Source: Nostoc sp. KVJ3 (GTDB taxonomy: Bacteria; Cyanobacteriota; Cyanobacteriia; Cyanobacteriales; Nostocaceae). From it: a stretch of 64,000 nucleotides of DNA. The stretch is taken from NCBI RefSeq assembly GCF_026127265.1, contig NZ_WWFG01000003.1, positions 124,001 to 188,000 of the forward strand, in the 5' to 3' direction. Positions 10,239 to 19,052 of the stretch are shown here, one piece after another. Position 1 is the stretch's first letter; each line of letters opens with the position of its first letter. Under the pieces are notes generated by a model that saw only the letters and a list, made by a program, of their open reading frames with translations, ran no database searches and was not told the origin of the DNA. The position numbers were made by a program, and so were the translations under genes.

Positions 10239-10999
10239 TGAATTTTCAACGTCCATTTCCACAATAATTGCTAACAAAATCCTCAACAGAACGGTTAAAC
10301 TATTTTCATAGCATTACAGTTGGGCATTTACGTTTAAGACAAGCTTTAGATGCTTTATTAATCAATCTTCAACAACAAACAGATATTTGTGTTCTGTTTG
10401 TTGTTGGACTAGCAGGTGTGGGCAAAACGACTTTAAGGCTGCGAGCCGAAAAGCTGTTATTGGAAGAGGCATTAACATCCATGAGTCACAATACCTGCCA
10501 AATTCCAGTTGCAGGAATAGAAGCAATTCCAGCAGAAGGTGGAAAGTTTAATTACAAGGATTACTACTTAAGGGTTTTAGAATCTTTGGAACAGCTTTCA
10601 GTAACTTTAAGCACTACAAACAGTAAACCTAATTTCCAAAATCATGCAATTGCTTCCACCACATACTTTGCTTCCAAAAGTTCTGATATTGTACGTCGTG
10701 CTTTAGAACAAGCTATGCGGCATCATCAAATGACAGCACTAATGGTAGACAAAGCTCAACACCTACTAATGCTAGCTGGTGGGGAGCAAATGCTACACTA
10801 GATGAACTGGATAAAATCTATTGCCAATACTACTGGTACTGTACATATTTTATTTGGTACTTATGATTTACTGAACTGTTGCCGTCTTAGTGGTCAAGTC
10901 AGCCGACGCAGTGAGGACATTCATTTACCTCGTTATTGTTCAGATAGCAAAGTTTCTGATGTCTGGCGGGATATTCGGGTGGATGATTTCTGTGGGTAG
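10238..10999 (+). pseudogene. TnsC-like AAA ATPase, broken by nonsense codons
   Basis: TnsC is the ATPase that links target selection to the transposase. The natural ATG at 10238 overlaps the tnsB stop, but codon 10 is TAA (10265). The frame then runs as an AAA domain with Walker A GLAGVGKTT, stops again at TAG (10799), and continues with the conserved block TVHILFGTYDLLNCC and RRSEDIHLPRY. The Walker B site reads MVDKAQHL where DEAQ is expected, so the catalytic glutamate is replaced by lysine. The C-terminus after about 10960 is lost. The gene is dead. No tniQ or tnsD follows. Confidence 0.8.
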
Positions 11000-11547
11000 A
11001 CTCTCTATGATTACATTGCGTTCGTGTATCTATACCCCCTACGCCCCTTTCAATCGTATTGGTTGAATCTATGCATGACTTAATTCTTTGATAATCATTT
11101 TTTATTAGCCCAAATTTTTGCCAAGCTTACTTCTTTAGGACATATTCATATTCATGCCCTTTCTTATGGTGTTGAACCCTAGTAAATTGACAGAGATATT
11201 GATCTTTATATTTCAAGTCTTCGGCATACTTTATTTTCAAAGGAAGGGTAATTTCTATGTTAACCAAAACATAAACGTTAATTTCTCAGTGTAAGTGTAT
11301 CTCAAATGCTATTGACAAGTAGGTTTAGATATAGGATTATTAATTAGTAAATTATTGACAATTAAATCTATTTACTATTATTTGTTCTTAACTAGGATAA
11401 TCTACAATTTGCTTTGATGCTTGAAGATATAATAATTACTCTGCTAATTTGCAGTACAGAAGAAAAGAAGCTTTACTTCGAGGTGTCCCTCTCACTTTTG
11501 AAAAAACTTTCCACCTGGAATCCTGAATTGTCAGCAGTGCCTTTATA
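11000..11547. other. Decayed DNA between tnsC remnant and IS630
   Basis: No intact ORF. The stretch is AT-rich and probably holds eroded transposon sequence; I could not recognise tniQ, tnsD or cas remains in any frame. The TA at 11546-11547 is the target duplication of the IS630 element. Confidence 0.4.
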
Positions 11548-12573
11548 GCGTTTCTCAGTCTAGTGAAGTACAGTAACAAGAATGGGTAAACCAATTATAA
11601 ATATCATTTAACGAGACTTGATTAAAAGCACTTTCAATTGCTTTTGCTAAGTCTGGATAACTTCTAGCTTCAAGAGAACGTAGTAAACTTTTAATTTTTG
11701 ACCAACAGGTTTCAATTGGTGAAAAATCAGGAGAATATGGTGGCAAATAAATCAATTTAGCTCCAGCAGATTCGATTAATTTCTCAATATCTCCACCTTT
11801 ATGAATTGAACAATTATCCATGATTACACAAGCGCCTTCCCACAGCTTTGGAACTAATTTTTGAGAAATGTAAGCCTCAAATGTCAGCCTGTCAGATGCT
11901 CCTAAAATACTATATTGACTAATCACGCCTTTGAGAGCAATCGCTCCAATTATGGAGACATTTTTACAGCGTTTTTGAGGTCGTGAGCCATGCGCTCTTT
12001 TACCTTTTTTAGAACGAGCGGAGTGTCTTATTAAAGATAGATTAGCTCCTGCTTCGTCAAGAAATACAAGGTTTTCCGCCGGTATCCCATGAAGTTGAAG
12101 CCAGAACTGTACTCTTAATAATTGAACTCTTTCAGTCTGTTTTTCTGCGGCGTGCAATGTTTTTTTTTAGGCTTATCTCTATCCTCTGTAACATCCTGTC
12201 TACTGTAGATATACCAATTGTTATTCCTGTTTTTTCTTTGAGTTCTGAGCGAATTTCTGATAAAGTCGAATCATTCTTAGCTTCAACTATTTCTTCAAGA
12301 ATCTTAATTTGTTCTTCGTTGAGCTTTGGAGGAGTTTGTTTTGTCCTAACTTTAGGAGCTATACTTGCTGTTTCTCTATATTGCTTTAGTAATTTCTCAA
12401 TAAAACCTAAACTGACACAAAATTTGTTTGCTAATTGACGTTGTGATATTCCACCTGACAAGTATGTATCAAATATTTTTTGGCGAAAGTCGAGGGAATA
12501 TGGTTTCATTTTTACCCTTGAGTAGATACACTGATTTATTTTAATTAGTGTACTTCATTAGACTGGTAAACGC
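11548..12573 (-). mobile_element. IS630-family insertion sequence, 1026 bp
   Basis: Imperfect terminal inverted repeats start GCGTTTCTCAGTCTAGTGAA on the left and GCGTTTACCAGTCTAATGAA on the right strand. The element is flanked by TA on both sides (11546-11547 and 12574-12575), the IS630/Tc1 target rule. It contains one two-frame transposase. Confidence 0.9.
11555..12509 (-). CDS. IS630 transposase, two overlapping frames
   Basis: The first frame, 12509 to 12132, gives the N-terminal helix-turn-helix domain (MKPYSLDFRQKIFDTYLSGG, RQLANKF). The second frame, 12157 to 11555, gives the Tc1/mariner-type DDE domain with FLDEAGANL, ACVIMDNCSIHKG and YLPPYSPDFSPIE. The join lies at an A9 run (T9 at about 12160-12168 on the plus strand). 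The expected fused reading, SLKKTLHAAE, needs a +1 (or -2) step. IS630 elements often use frameshifting at poly-A, but one surplus A is equally possible, so activity is uncertain. Confidence 0.82.
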
Positions 12574-12580
12574 TATATCA

Positions 12581-12826
12581 ATGAGCGACGCTATTCAAAT
12601 TGGTCGGGCTGAAGCTTATCGAAAGCAACCTCAATTCAACTCTTATGTATGTATAGCTGCCTCGATTCAATCTCTGCAACCTTATCCAAAGCCATTTCTA
12701 TGGTATTGGCATATTGTGTTTGCCCCAGAAATTGATAAGCATATTTATTATTTAGATCGCAGTGAGATCGTTTTACTTCTAGACGGTACAGTAATTGAGC
12801 CAAAAGTTATTAATATTTCAAATTAG
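12581..12826 (+). CDS. Hypothetical protein, 81 aa
   Basis: ATG at 12581 lies six bases right of the IS630 target TA, so the upstream part of a longer gene may have been replaced. The product starts MSDAIQIGRAEAYRKQP and contains an aromatic block (KPFLWYWHIVFAPEIDKHIYYL) and a short C-terminal beta-rich tail. I recognise no family. It may be former cargo of the Tn7-like element or older plasmid sequence. Confidence 0.4.
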   Translation: MSDAIQIGRAEAYRKQPQFNSYVCIAASIQSLQPYPKPFLWYWHIVFAPEIDKHIYYLDRSEIVLLLDGTVIEPKVINISN

Positions 12827-12982
12827 TTCCTACTTTTTTAACAAATTCGGCGAAATTCCCCGTCCCTCTTCTGTACTCATTGAAGCAAGCAATTACAGCA
12901 CCAGACATAATTATCAATCAGTTTATGCCCCTGGCTGCTAGCCATTATCGCGTAAGGAAGTTGCTCCGGTTGTGCCTCTTAA

Positions 12983-13171
12983 GAGATTAACGATTTACGA
13001 TTCACTGCGCCACCATCCGACTTGGAGCGGTGGGAATGGTTTTTTAAAGAGATGGAGAAACGCGGACTAATAACTATTTTTGAAAGCTCCAAACACTACC
13101 CCAACTGGGGAAACTCGAAACTAAACCGGCAGTATTTCAAGGTCAAGTTAAATGCACAAAACTCTGATTAG
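12983..13171 (+). pseudogene. Orphan C-terminal gene fragment, 62 codons
   Basis: An open frame follows a stop at 12980 and ends with TAG at 13169. It lacks a start at its head. The product looks protein-like: DLRFTAPPSDLERWEWFFKE, then MEKRGLITIFESSKHYPNWG and SKLNRQYFKVKLN. This composition and the absence of stops suggest the 3' end of a real gene whose 5' part is lost. Family unknown. The IS701-like remnant begins 56 bp further on. Confidence 0.4.
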
Positions 13172-13226
13172 TTTCTTTGACTGTTTCCAGGTGTAGCAAC
13201 TGCCTAATGTTATAGTAAAAGACACT

Positions 13227-13453
13227 ATATCTGCTAAACGTGTGCAGCCTGGATACTTTGATTCTGCCAATAAAAACAGAGTGTAAGTATTGAGGTCACA
13301 CTTTGCAGTTGATGGCTTGGTAGTTACTCTGATTGTCCATGCCCTCAATAGAGACAGTGTAAATTATCTATCTTTTCAGCCCCCTATTGCTAGCGATCGC
13401 TTATTCTTTTCTTCCCTGCATTCTTTCTCTCATTTGTCAATGCGTAAGTTCTG
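13227..13453 (-). mobile_element. Remnant of the IS701-like element (left end only)
   Basis: 227 bp reading, on the minus strand, like 8276-8502 with no difference that I noticed, from the terminal inverted repeat into the first part of the transposase. The rest of the IS is missing, so it is a deletion derivative or the scar of recombination. The terminal repeat at 13453 abuts the open frame of the alpha-CTD-like gene. Confidence 0.85.
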
Positions 13454-13556
13454 AATTACAGAAGGCAGGTTAAAGCCTAACCATATAAAGTCAGAGTTAT
13501 CCAACCTAATCAAAAATGACTGGTTAACCTCTGTTGATGCTGGTGTAGAACCGACT

Positions 13557-14024
13557 GTGAATGTAAATACTGTTTATGAGCAACTAGCAAAAATAGATAG
13601 AGTTCTAGAAATACTTGAGGACAATAAGCCGAATGGCCTTATTGATGACAATGTAGACAGTGTTGAAAAAATTAGCTTACCTCAAAGCTCCGACTCAATC
13701 TCGCCGGATAATCAGCTTGTAGAGGTTGCCAACAGTAATGTAGATCCCGTAGAGGAAATAAATGGGGATAATACACCTGTAAGTGTTGTTGATGAAAACA
13801 GTATTGAGTCATTGAATTTGAAAAGAAATACTTATACAGCACTTAAAGAAGCACAAGTTAACACAATAGAAGATTTAAAGAAATATGGTGTCACAGGCTT
13901 GCGAACGCTGAAAAATCTGGGAAATAAATCTGTATCTCAGATAGTTGAAGCATTGCAAAGCCGAGGGATTGAGTTACCAGAGTTACCAGAGTTACCAGAC
14001 CCGGAACACACGCCTTCTCTCTGA
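13557..14024 (+). CDS. RNA polymerase alpha-CTD-like protein
   Basis: The C-terminal 60 residues (about 85-145) match the helix-hairpin-helix domain at the end of RpoA: SIESLNLKRNTYTALKEAQV, NTIEDLKKYG and LKNLGNKSVSQIVEAL. In RpoA this domain binds UP elements and activators. The N-terminal part is acidic and low in complexity apart from a short coiled segment (YEQLAKIDRVLEILED). The end is a PEL repeat (LPELPELPDPE). GTG 13557 is the first start, but the frame is open back to the IS junction at 13455, so the natural N-terminus was probably removed by the IS. It could bind DNA or the polymerase; the role is not known. Confidence 0.7.
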   Translation: MNVNTVYEQLAKIDRVLEILEDNKPNGLIDDNVDSVEKISLPQSSDSISPDNQLVEVANSNVDPVEEINGDNTPVSVVDENSIESLNLKRNTYTALKEAQVNTIEDLKKYGVTGLRTLKNLGNKSVSQIVEALQSRGIELPELPELPDPEHTPSL

Positions 14025-14236
14025 GCAGTAATTTTGAAAGCTATGCACTAATACTTGATGAGCGTTTTCAATATCGCAGTGTCAACAACATTGTTTGCGA
14101 TCGCACAATTAAGAGACATAATCTAACACTAATAAGAATTTAACCTACGTAAGCAGCACAGTTAGTTATTATCCTGTTGTGTTTTTAGCTTGAAATGCAA
14201 ACGGACTACTGGACTTACGAGGTTAAATTAACAATA

Positions 14237-15547
14237 ATGTTATTTAATTTTTGGCGCAAAGTTTATCGTAATGGGTGGTTGACAGGAGTAGTAATAGTTT
14301 TACTAATTACCTTCAACACGTTATTTAGTGCAAAAGGTGCAACGACTGTTGAAGGTTTTGAAACTGGCTCAAAAGGCAGTTATGCTTCCTCTGATGTCAC
14401 CCTCAGCACAGGTCTTTGGAATTTAGATGATGCCTTGATTGGGAATCTTGCTAGTGATGCTAAAAGCGGTACACAATCTGCACGTATTCGCAACAGTGGT
14501 AAAGTTTCAATGAAATTTGACCGCAGCACTGGTGCTGGTACAGTTAGCATTAAACACGCAAAGTTTGGTTCTGATGGTAGTACCAATTGGCAGTTGTGGT
14601 GTTCAAGTAATAGTGGTAGTTCATGGTTACAAGTAGGTTCAACAGTCACAACTAGTTCAACAACCTTACAGACTGCAACTTTTACGCCTAACATCTCTGG
14701 CACATCTCGCTGTGAAGTCCGCAAGAGTGATGGTACTACTAACAGAACCAACATTGATGATATTACCATCACCGATTATAGTACTTCAGGTGGTAACGGT
14801 AGTACAAGTGTACACCTAACAATGGGTAATCCCAGTGGTGCTGCGGCTTCAGATATAAACAATTATTTGCTGGATAAAGCGCAGTATGCAGTTGGATACA
14901 ATTGTTCATTAGGACGATCCAATTGGGTATCTTGGCAGTTGAATAGTAGTTGGTTAGGAAGCACACCAAGACAAGATGACTTTCGTGCGGATACTACCTT
15001 ACCAGCAGGATGCTATCAAGTTCAATCTACCGATTTTAGTGGTAGTGGATTTGATAGAGGACACATGACCCCTTCAGGCGATCGGACTAGTACAGTTGCG
15101 GTTAACTCCAGCACCTTTTTGATGTCCAACATGATTGCACAAGCACCTGATAACAATCAGGGGATTTGGGCTAACTTAGAAGATTACGCTAGAACTCTGG
15201 TTAGCCAGGGAAAAGAAGTCTACATTATATCTGGTGGATATGGCGTAGGTGGGACTGGGAGCAATGGAACTTTTACCACGATTGCTGGTGGTAAGGTGAC
15301 AGTTCCTAATCGCACTTGGAAAATTCTTGTTGTCTTAGACACTCCTGGGTCTGGAGCCTCTGGTGTCACGACATCTACAAGGGTGATTGCAGTTAACATT
15401 CCCAACGCCCAAGGGGTTCGGACTGCTGACTGGAGAAACTACCGAGTCAGTGTTGATTCACTTGAATCTCTAACCGGATTCGATTTTCTATCACTTGTTT
15501 CAACATCTATCCAATCTGTAATAGAAGCACGAGTTGATAATTTGTAA
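14237..15547 (+). CDS. Secreted DNA/RNA non-specific endonuclease
   Basis: NucA/Serratia-type nuclease (Endonuclease_NS, beta-beta-alpha-metal). ATG 14237 is preferred over 14195 because it directly begins a signal peptide: basic FWRKVYRNGW, hydrophobic LTGVVIVLLITFNTLF, then SAKGA. Residues about 30-190 of the mature protein form a beta-rich domain of the kind that decorates extracellular proteins. The catalytic region carries the DRGHM motif, with the general-base His, and downstream TFLMSNMIAQAPDNNQGIW with the Mg-binding Asn. The product should be exported and degrade DNA and RNA without sequence preference. Family members serve nutrient scavenging or competition. A strong hairpin follows the stop. 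No inhibitor gene (nuiA-like) is seen beside it. Confidence 0.9.
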   Translation: MLFNFWRKVYRNGWLTGVVIVLLITFNTLFSAKGATTVEGFETGSKGSYASSDVTLSTGLWNLDDALIGNLASDAKSGTQSARIRNSGKVSMKFDRSTGAGTVSIKHAKFGSDGSTNWQLWCSSNSGSSWLQVGSTVTTSSTTLQTATFTPNISGTSRCEVRKSDGTTNRTNIDDITITDYSTSGGNGSTSVHLTMGNPSGAAASDINNYLLDKAQYAVGYNCSLGRSNWVSWQLNSSWLGSTPRQDDFRADTTLPAGCYQVQSTDFSGSGFDRGHMTPSGDRTSTVAVNSSTFLMSNMIAQAPDNNQGIWANLEDYARTLVSQGKEVYIISGGYGVGGTGSNGTFTTIAGGKVTVPNRTWKILVVLDTPGSGASGVTTSTRVIAVNIPNAQGVRTADWRNYRVSVDSLESLTGFDFLSLVSTSIQSVIEARVDNL

Positions 15548-15569
15548 GTTTCGCTAATTTCAAAAACGA

Positions 15570-15605
15570 GCAAGTCTGCCCACAGAAGTAAGTGGGCAGA
15601 CTTGC
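15570..15605 (+). terminator. Perfect 14-bp stem-loop after the nuclease gene
   Basis: GCAAGTCTGCCCAC at 15570-15583 pairs with GTGGGCAGACTTGC at 15592-15605 across an 8-base loop, 22 bp after the stop codon. There is no long T run, only AATTT, so it is a likely but not classical terminator. Confidence 0.6.
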
Positions 15606-15632
15606 AATTTGACCAAGCCCTGTTGGGGCGAG

Positions 15633-15695
15633 TGTGGGGTGTGGGGTGTGGGGTGTGGGGTGTGGGGTGTGGGGTGTGGGGTGTGGGGTGTGGGG
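15633..15695. repeat. Tandem 7-bp repeat (TGTGGGG)9 with inverted partner
   Basis: Nine uninterrupted copies of TGTGGGG, then a variant TGTAGGGG. About 120 bp downstream, at 15815-15826, CCCCCTACACCC is complementary to its edge. Long heptanucleotide tracts of this kind are known in heterocystous cyanobacteria and vary in copy number. ORFs called across it encode only PTPHTPH repeats and are not genes. Confidence 0.9.
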
Positions 15696-15943
15696 TGTAG
15701 GGGAAGATCCTTCTCCAACAACCACCATCTTTACAAGCCCCGTCTTTGAAAACGATTGCATTGGTGGAGGTACAAGCCCCAACCAATGCTGTCTTCCCTA
15801 CACCCTAAACCCTACCCCCTACACCCTTCTTCGTGACCACTAAGTTTCAACAACTTTTGTTGAGACTCCTGCTAAGTCTTCATCTAAAGTTTTCCCAATA
15901 ATATAGACATCAATATTTCTTGTGCCTATGCGATAAACCTTGA

Positions 15944-16624
15944 TTGACTTTAGATTCTCTTTCAGAGATTCAACAAGTGTTTGATCACCCAGTTTGGCAC
16001 TATATCAATTTTCCTTATCAACCTGGTAGTTCTTCAAACTCTATTCCTCGTGAAATTCTAGGTGAAGAAAATATTATATTTGCTTTTCAAAAAAATCTTG
16101 ATATTATTCAAAGTAATGCCACCAACAGCGAAAAAGCAGTTGCAATATGCTGGTTATTCCATCTAGTAGGAGATGTGCATCAGCCATTGCATACTACCAA
16201 ATTAATAACTAACCAGTATAAAGAACCAGAAGGTGATAGAGGTGGTACACGCTTTTATATTAGAGTTAACCCAAATAGTCAAACAATTAGTTTGCATAAA
16301 TTCTGGGATGACCTCATACTAGGCTCAGAAAACTTTCAAACTGTTCGCAACACCGCAACCAAGATAAGAGTATCCTATCAACGCAGTAAATTGCCAGAAT
16401 TAAGAGAAACTCAATTTAATAATTGGGCAAAATTAGAGAGTTTTAATATCGCTAAACAAAAAGCATATCTTAATGGCAAGCTTTCTGGCAGTAGTGATAA
16501 AAATGATGGAAAGCCGTTACCGCCAAATTATGCTGCTACCGCCAAACCAATAGCAGAACGCCGCATGAGCTTGGCAGGCTACCGTCTAGCTGATGTGCTT
16601 AATAAACTGTTCGCCAAGCGATAA
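15944..16624 (+). pseudogene. S1/P1-type nuclease, N-terminally truncated
   Basis: Matches the zinc-dependent single-strand nuclease family S1/P1: WLFHLVGDVHQPLHTT carries the His and Asp zinc ligands, and SLHKFWDDLIL the next His/Asp pair. The C-terminal helix AERRMSLAGYRLADVLNKLF is typical. Family members start with a signal peptide and an N-terminal Trp that is a zinc ligand; both are missing, as are about 60-80 residues. Translation could only begin at TTG 15944. It lies after a secreted nuclease, so the pair may have been a secreted nucleic-acid-degrading set. Probably inactive. Confidence 0.8.
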
Positions 16625-16935
16625 AAGATATACAATCTCTTTTGTTATCCACTTAGATAATATGGGTAATTTTTGATTTTACTAGAGCGATTACCCCACT
16701 TTGAGAGTGATGTCTACGACGGGCTGTCCGGTGTTGCTTTATTTATCCCCAGGTTTCCTTACTCAGCAACCCATCACCAGCAACCATGTCTGTTGGCTGC
16801 TGTCAGAAGAAGCTCAAAGTCGCGGATGCCTGGGGTTGCCAAGAAATAGCCAGTAGGTCATCTTTTTTAGTGAAAGGGGCGTTTGCATGGGAATACTTTA
16901 TATATATTAATTGCAACAAATAGAACTCTTATAAT
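16625..16935. other. Intergenic gap with interspersed repeat
   Basis: Holds the upstream region of the kinase gene and, near 16710-16740, a copy of a short repeat built around GACGGGCTGTCCGGTGTTGC. A related copy sits inside a GIY-YIG gene remnant at about 48020. No ORF or RNA gene is seen. Confidence 0.5.
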
Positions 16936-18288
16936 ATGAGCTATTGTACTAATATTAATTGCCTGCGTCCGCAAAATTCTGAAATCTCTCGTTTTTGTAA
17001 TAGTTGTGGTCAGGAATTGTTACTCAAACAGCGATATCGCCCACTCGCTGTCATTGGACGCGGTGGCTTTGGGAGAACGTTTTTAGCTATTGATGAACAT
17101 CTTCCAGAACAACCCAAATGTGCAATTAAACAGCTATGTTTTCAAGAGGAAAATACTGAAATTTGGCACAAGGCAGTCAATTTATTTCACGAGGAAGCAC
17201 TTCGTCTTAATCAATTAGAACACTCTCAAATACCCAAATTACTAGCACAATTTGAACAAAATAAAAAGTTTTATATCCTCGAAGAATTAGTAGATGGACA
17301 AACACTCGCCCAGGAATTACAACAACAAGGTGTTTTTCAAGAACCGCAAATTTGGGAAATATTAAAAAGTTTATTGCTCACACTCCAATTTGTCCATTCC
17401 AGACAAGTAATCCACCGAGATATTAAACCGGAAAATATTATGCGTCGTTCGGTTCGAGGAGACTTAGTTTTAATAGATTTTGGAGTTGCTAAACTCGCCA
17501 CTAATACGAGGCAACTTCGTACAGGCACAATAGTAGGTAGTCCAGAATATATTGCTCCCGAACAAATGCGAGGAAAGGCATTACCAGCTAGCGATCTGTA
17601 CAGTTTGGGTGTAACATGTATTTACTTACTCACCAATGTTTCTCCCTTTGATTTGTTCGATATTACTAACGATTGCTGGGTATGGCAAAAACATTTACCA
17701 GCAAACAATACTGTTAGCCTTCACCTCTGTGAAATCTTAGATAAACTTTTACAAAATGCCGTTTCTCAACGCTTCCAATCTGCAACAGAAGTATTGCATA
17801 CACTAGAGCAACAACCGAAGAAATTGCTAAATATTTCTAACTATCAGACAGTAAGTACTATTAATTACACACATTTGCGTGGTTTATTAGCAAAAGGAAA
17901 ATGGCAATCAGCAGATCGAGAAACTTGGGAACTAATGTCTCAAGCACTAGCAAAGCCTAGAGGTAGTTATATATTTAGTAGTGATGTTGAAAAAATTCCC
18001 TGTCCAGATTTGCAGACTATTGACCATTTATGGGTGAATTCCAGTCAGGGACGCTTTGGTTTTAGTGTACAGACACTTATTTATAAAAACGTTAATGGAG
18101 ATTATGGTATTTTTTGTCATCAAGTTGGTTGGTATATATACAGTTATACTTCTGCCAACTCGGAATTTGATTTTAGTCTCAAAGCACCAATCGGTCATTT
18201 ACCCTCACGTATTTGGATTGGTGGTTCTCAACCGTGGCGATACCCCAATGCTTTAGCTATAAAACTAGCAGCTTGTAGTATTAGTTAG
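16936..18288 (+). CDS. Zinc-ribbon Ser/Thr kinase with C-terminal GUN4 domain
   Basis: Residues 4-25 hold two CxxxxC/CxxC-type cysteine pairs (CTNINC, CNSCG), a zinc ribbon common at the front of cyanobacterial kinases. Residues about 33-290 form the kinase: glycine loop GRGGFGRTFLA, lysine in CAIKQL, VIHRDIKPENIM with an intact HRD, and LIDFGVAKLA. Residues about 310-445 are a GUN4-like domain (LRGLLAKGKWQSADRETWEL, GRFGFSVQ, WRYPNALAIKLAAC). Free-standing GUN4 binds porphyrins and activates Mg-chelatase; whether the kinase-linked form senses tetrapyrroles is inference. Cytoplasmic; all kinase motifs look functional. Confidence 0.92.
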   Translation: MSYCTNINCLRPQNSEISRFCNSCGQELLLKQRYRPLAVIGRGGFGRTFLAIDEHLPEQPKCAIKQLCFQEENTEIWHKAVNLFHEEALRLNQLEHSQIPKLLAQFEQNKKFYILEELVDGQTLAQELQQQGVFQEPQIWEILKSLLLTLQFVHSRQVIHRDIKPENIMRRSVRGDLVLIDFGVAKLATNTRQLRTGTIVGSPEYIAPEQMRGKALPASDLYSLGVTCIYLLTNVSPFDLFDITNDCWVWQKHLPANNTVSLHLCEILDKLLQNAVSQRFQSATEVLHTLEQQPKKLLNISNYQTVSTINYTHLRGLLAKGKWQSADRETWELMSQALAKPRGSYIFSSDVEKIPCPDLQTIDHLWVNSSQGRFGFSVQTLIYKNVNGDYGIFCHQVGWYIYSYTSANSEFDFSLKAPIGHLPSRIWIGGSQPWRYPNALAIKLAACSIS

Positions 18289-18549
18289 TGGGATTGAATG
18301 AATGGACTATAGAGTTAACGTATCTAAATGCCTAAGTACCGAATGGCACGCTTGTTAAGCTGAAATCTGCTTCATGGCAGGGTGTTGGGGTAGTGCTAAG
18401 AGACATTCAATGGACGAGTCTGAAACTAGCTCTACTCTTCTTAATTCACTACACCCAAACCTGAAACCCCACAAAGTCGCCGATGTCGTCTTTTATAATA
18501 TTGTTTTATTTCATGTCTTAACTCTTAATCTAAATAAATTCTGGCACAA

Positions 18550-18831
18550 ATGAGCGAAGTCCTTCTTGTAGTAGATATGCAAAACGGTTTTATGCCTGAC
18601 AAATGCAGACATATTATTCCTACTGTCATTAAATTAATTGAGCGTTTTTTGGCGACTGGTAAACTCGTTAAATTTACAAGATTTATCAATACTGCTGACA
18701 GTAATTATGTCAAACTAATTCATTGGTCAAAGTTGATATATGAACCAGAAACGAGCAAACACGGAGATGCACCCAACGACTGTTTATTAGGATACACTCT
18801 TCACAACGAAATACTGGGTAGTTTGCTTTAG
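18550..18831 (+). pseudogene. Isochorismatase-family hydrolase, N-terminal fragment
   Basis: MSEVLLVVDMQNGFM is the signature N-terminus of cysteine hydrolases of the isochorismatase/nicotinamidase family, with the catalytic Asp in VVDMQ. The later residues FTRFINTADSNYVKLIHWSK match the first half. The catalytic Lys and Cys regions are missing because the frame ends after 93 residues; family members have 180-220. A truncated and probably non-functional gene. Confidence 0.7.
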
Positions 18832-19052
18832 AAATCAGAGTTTCCGTAGTCATATTGTCTAAATGTTCGCAACTCATAGGAATTTGAATGACACATTAAT
18901 CAGAGTATAGATTAGTGCAGAGAAACTTCTATTTAATACAGCGATGGCTGCGCCAACGCCTGCCGGAGGATACCCGAATGCGAACAGCACCTCAATTCTA
19001 GAGAAGGGCTGTAAGGCTTCTGCAAAGCTTTGCAATCAAACCAAAATTTTAA

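Noticed and set aside
13148..13348. Leftward 66-aa ORF
   Set aside because: It is part of the inverted IS701-like remnant plus junction sequence.
5722..14024. CRISPR-associated transposon (CAST)
   Set aside because: TnsAB fusion and end repeats fit, but no cas gene, tniQ or CRISPR repeat was found in the window, so the claim is not made.
15633..15695. Possible CRISPR or telomere-like array
   Set aside because: The unit is 7 bp with no spacers; it is a simple tandem repeat.
15439..15843. ORFs with PHTPHPT or GCGVWGV repeats
   Set aside because: They translate the 7-bp tandem array in different frames and overlap the nuclease gene end.
18950..19030. Small RNA or tRNA-like GC-rich block
   Set aside because: It resembles the interspersed cyanobacterial repeats seen elsewhere; no cloverleaf could be drawn.
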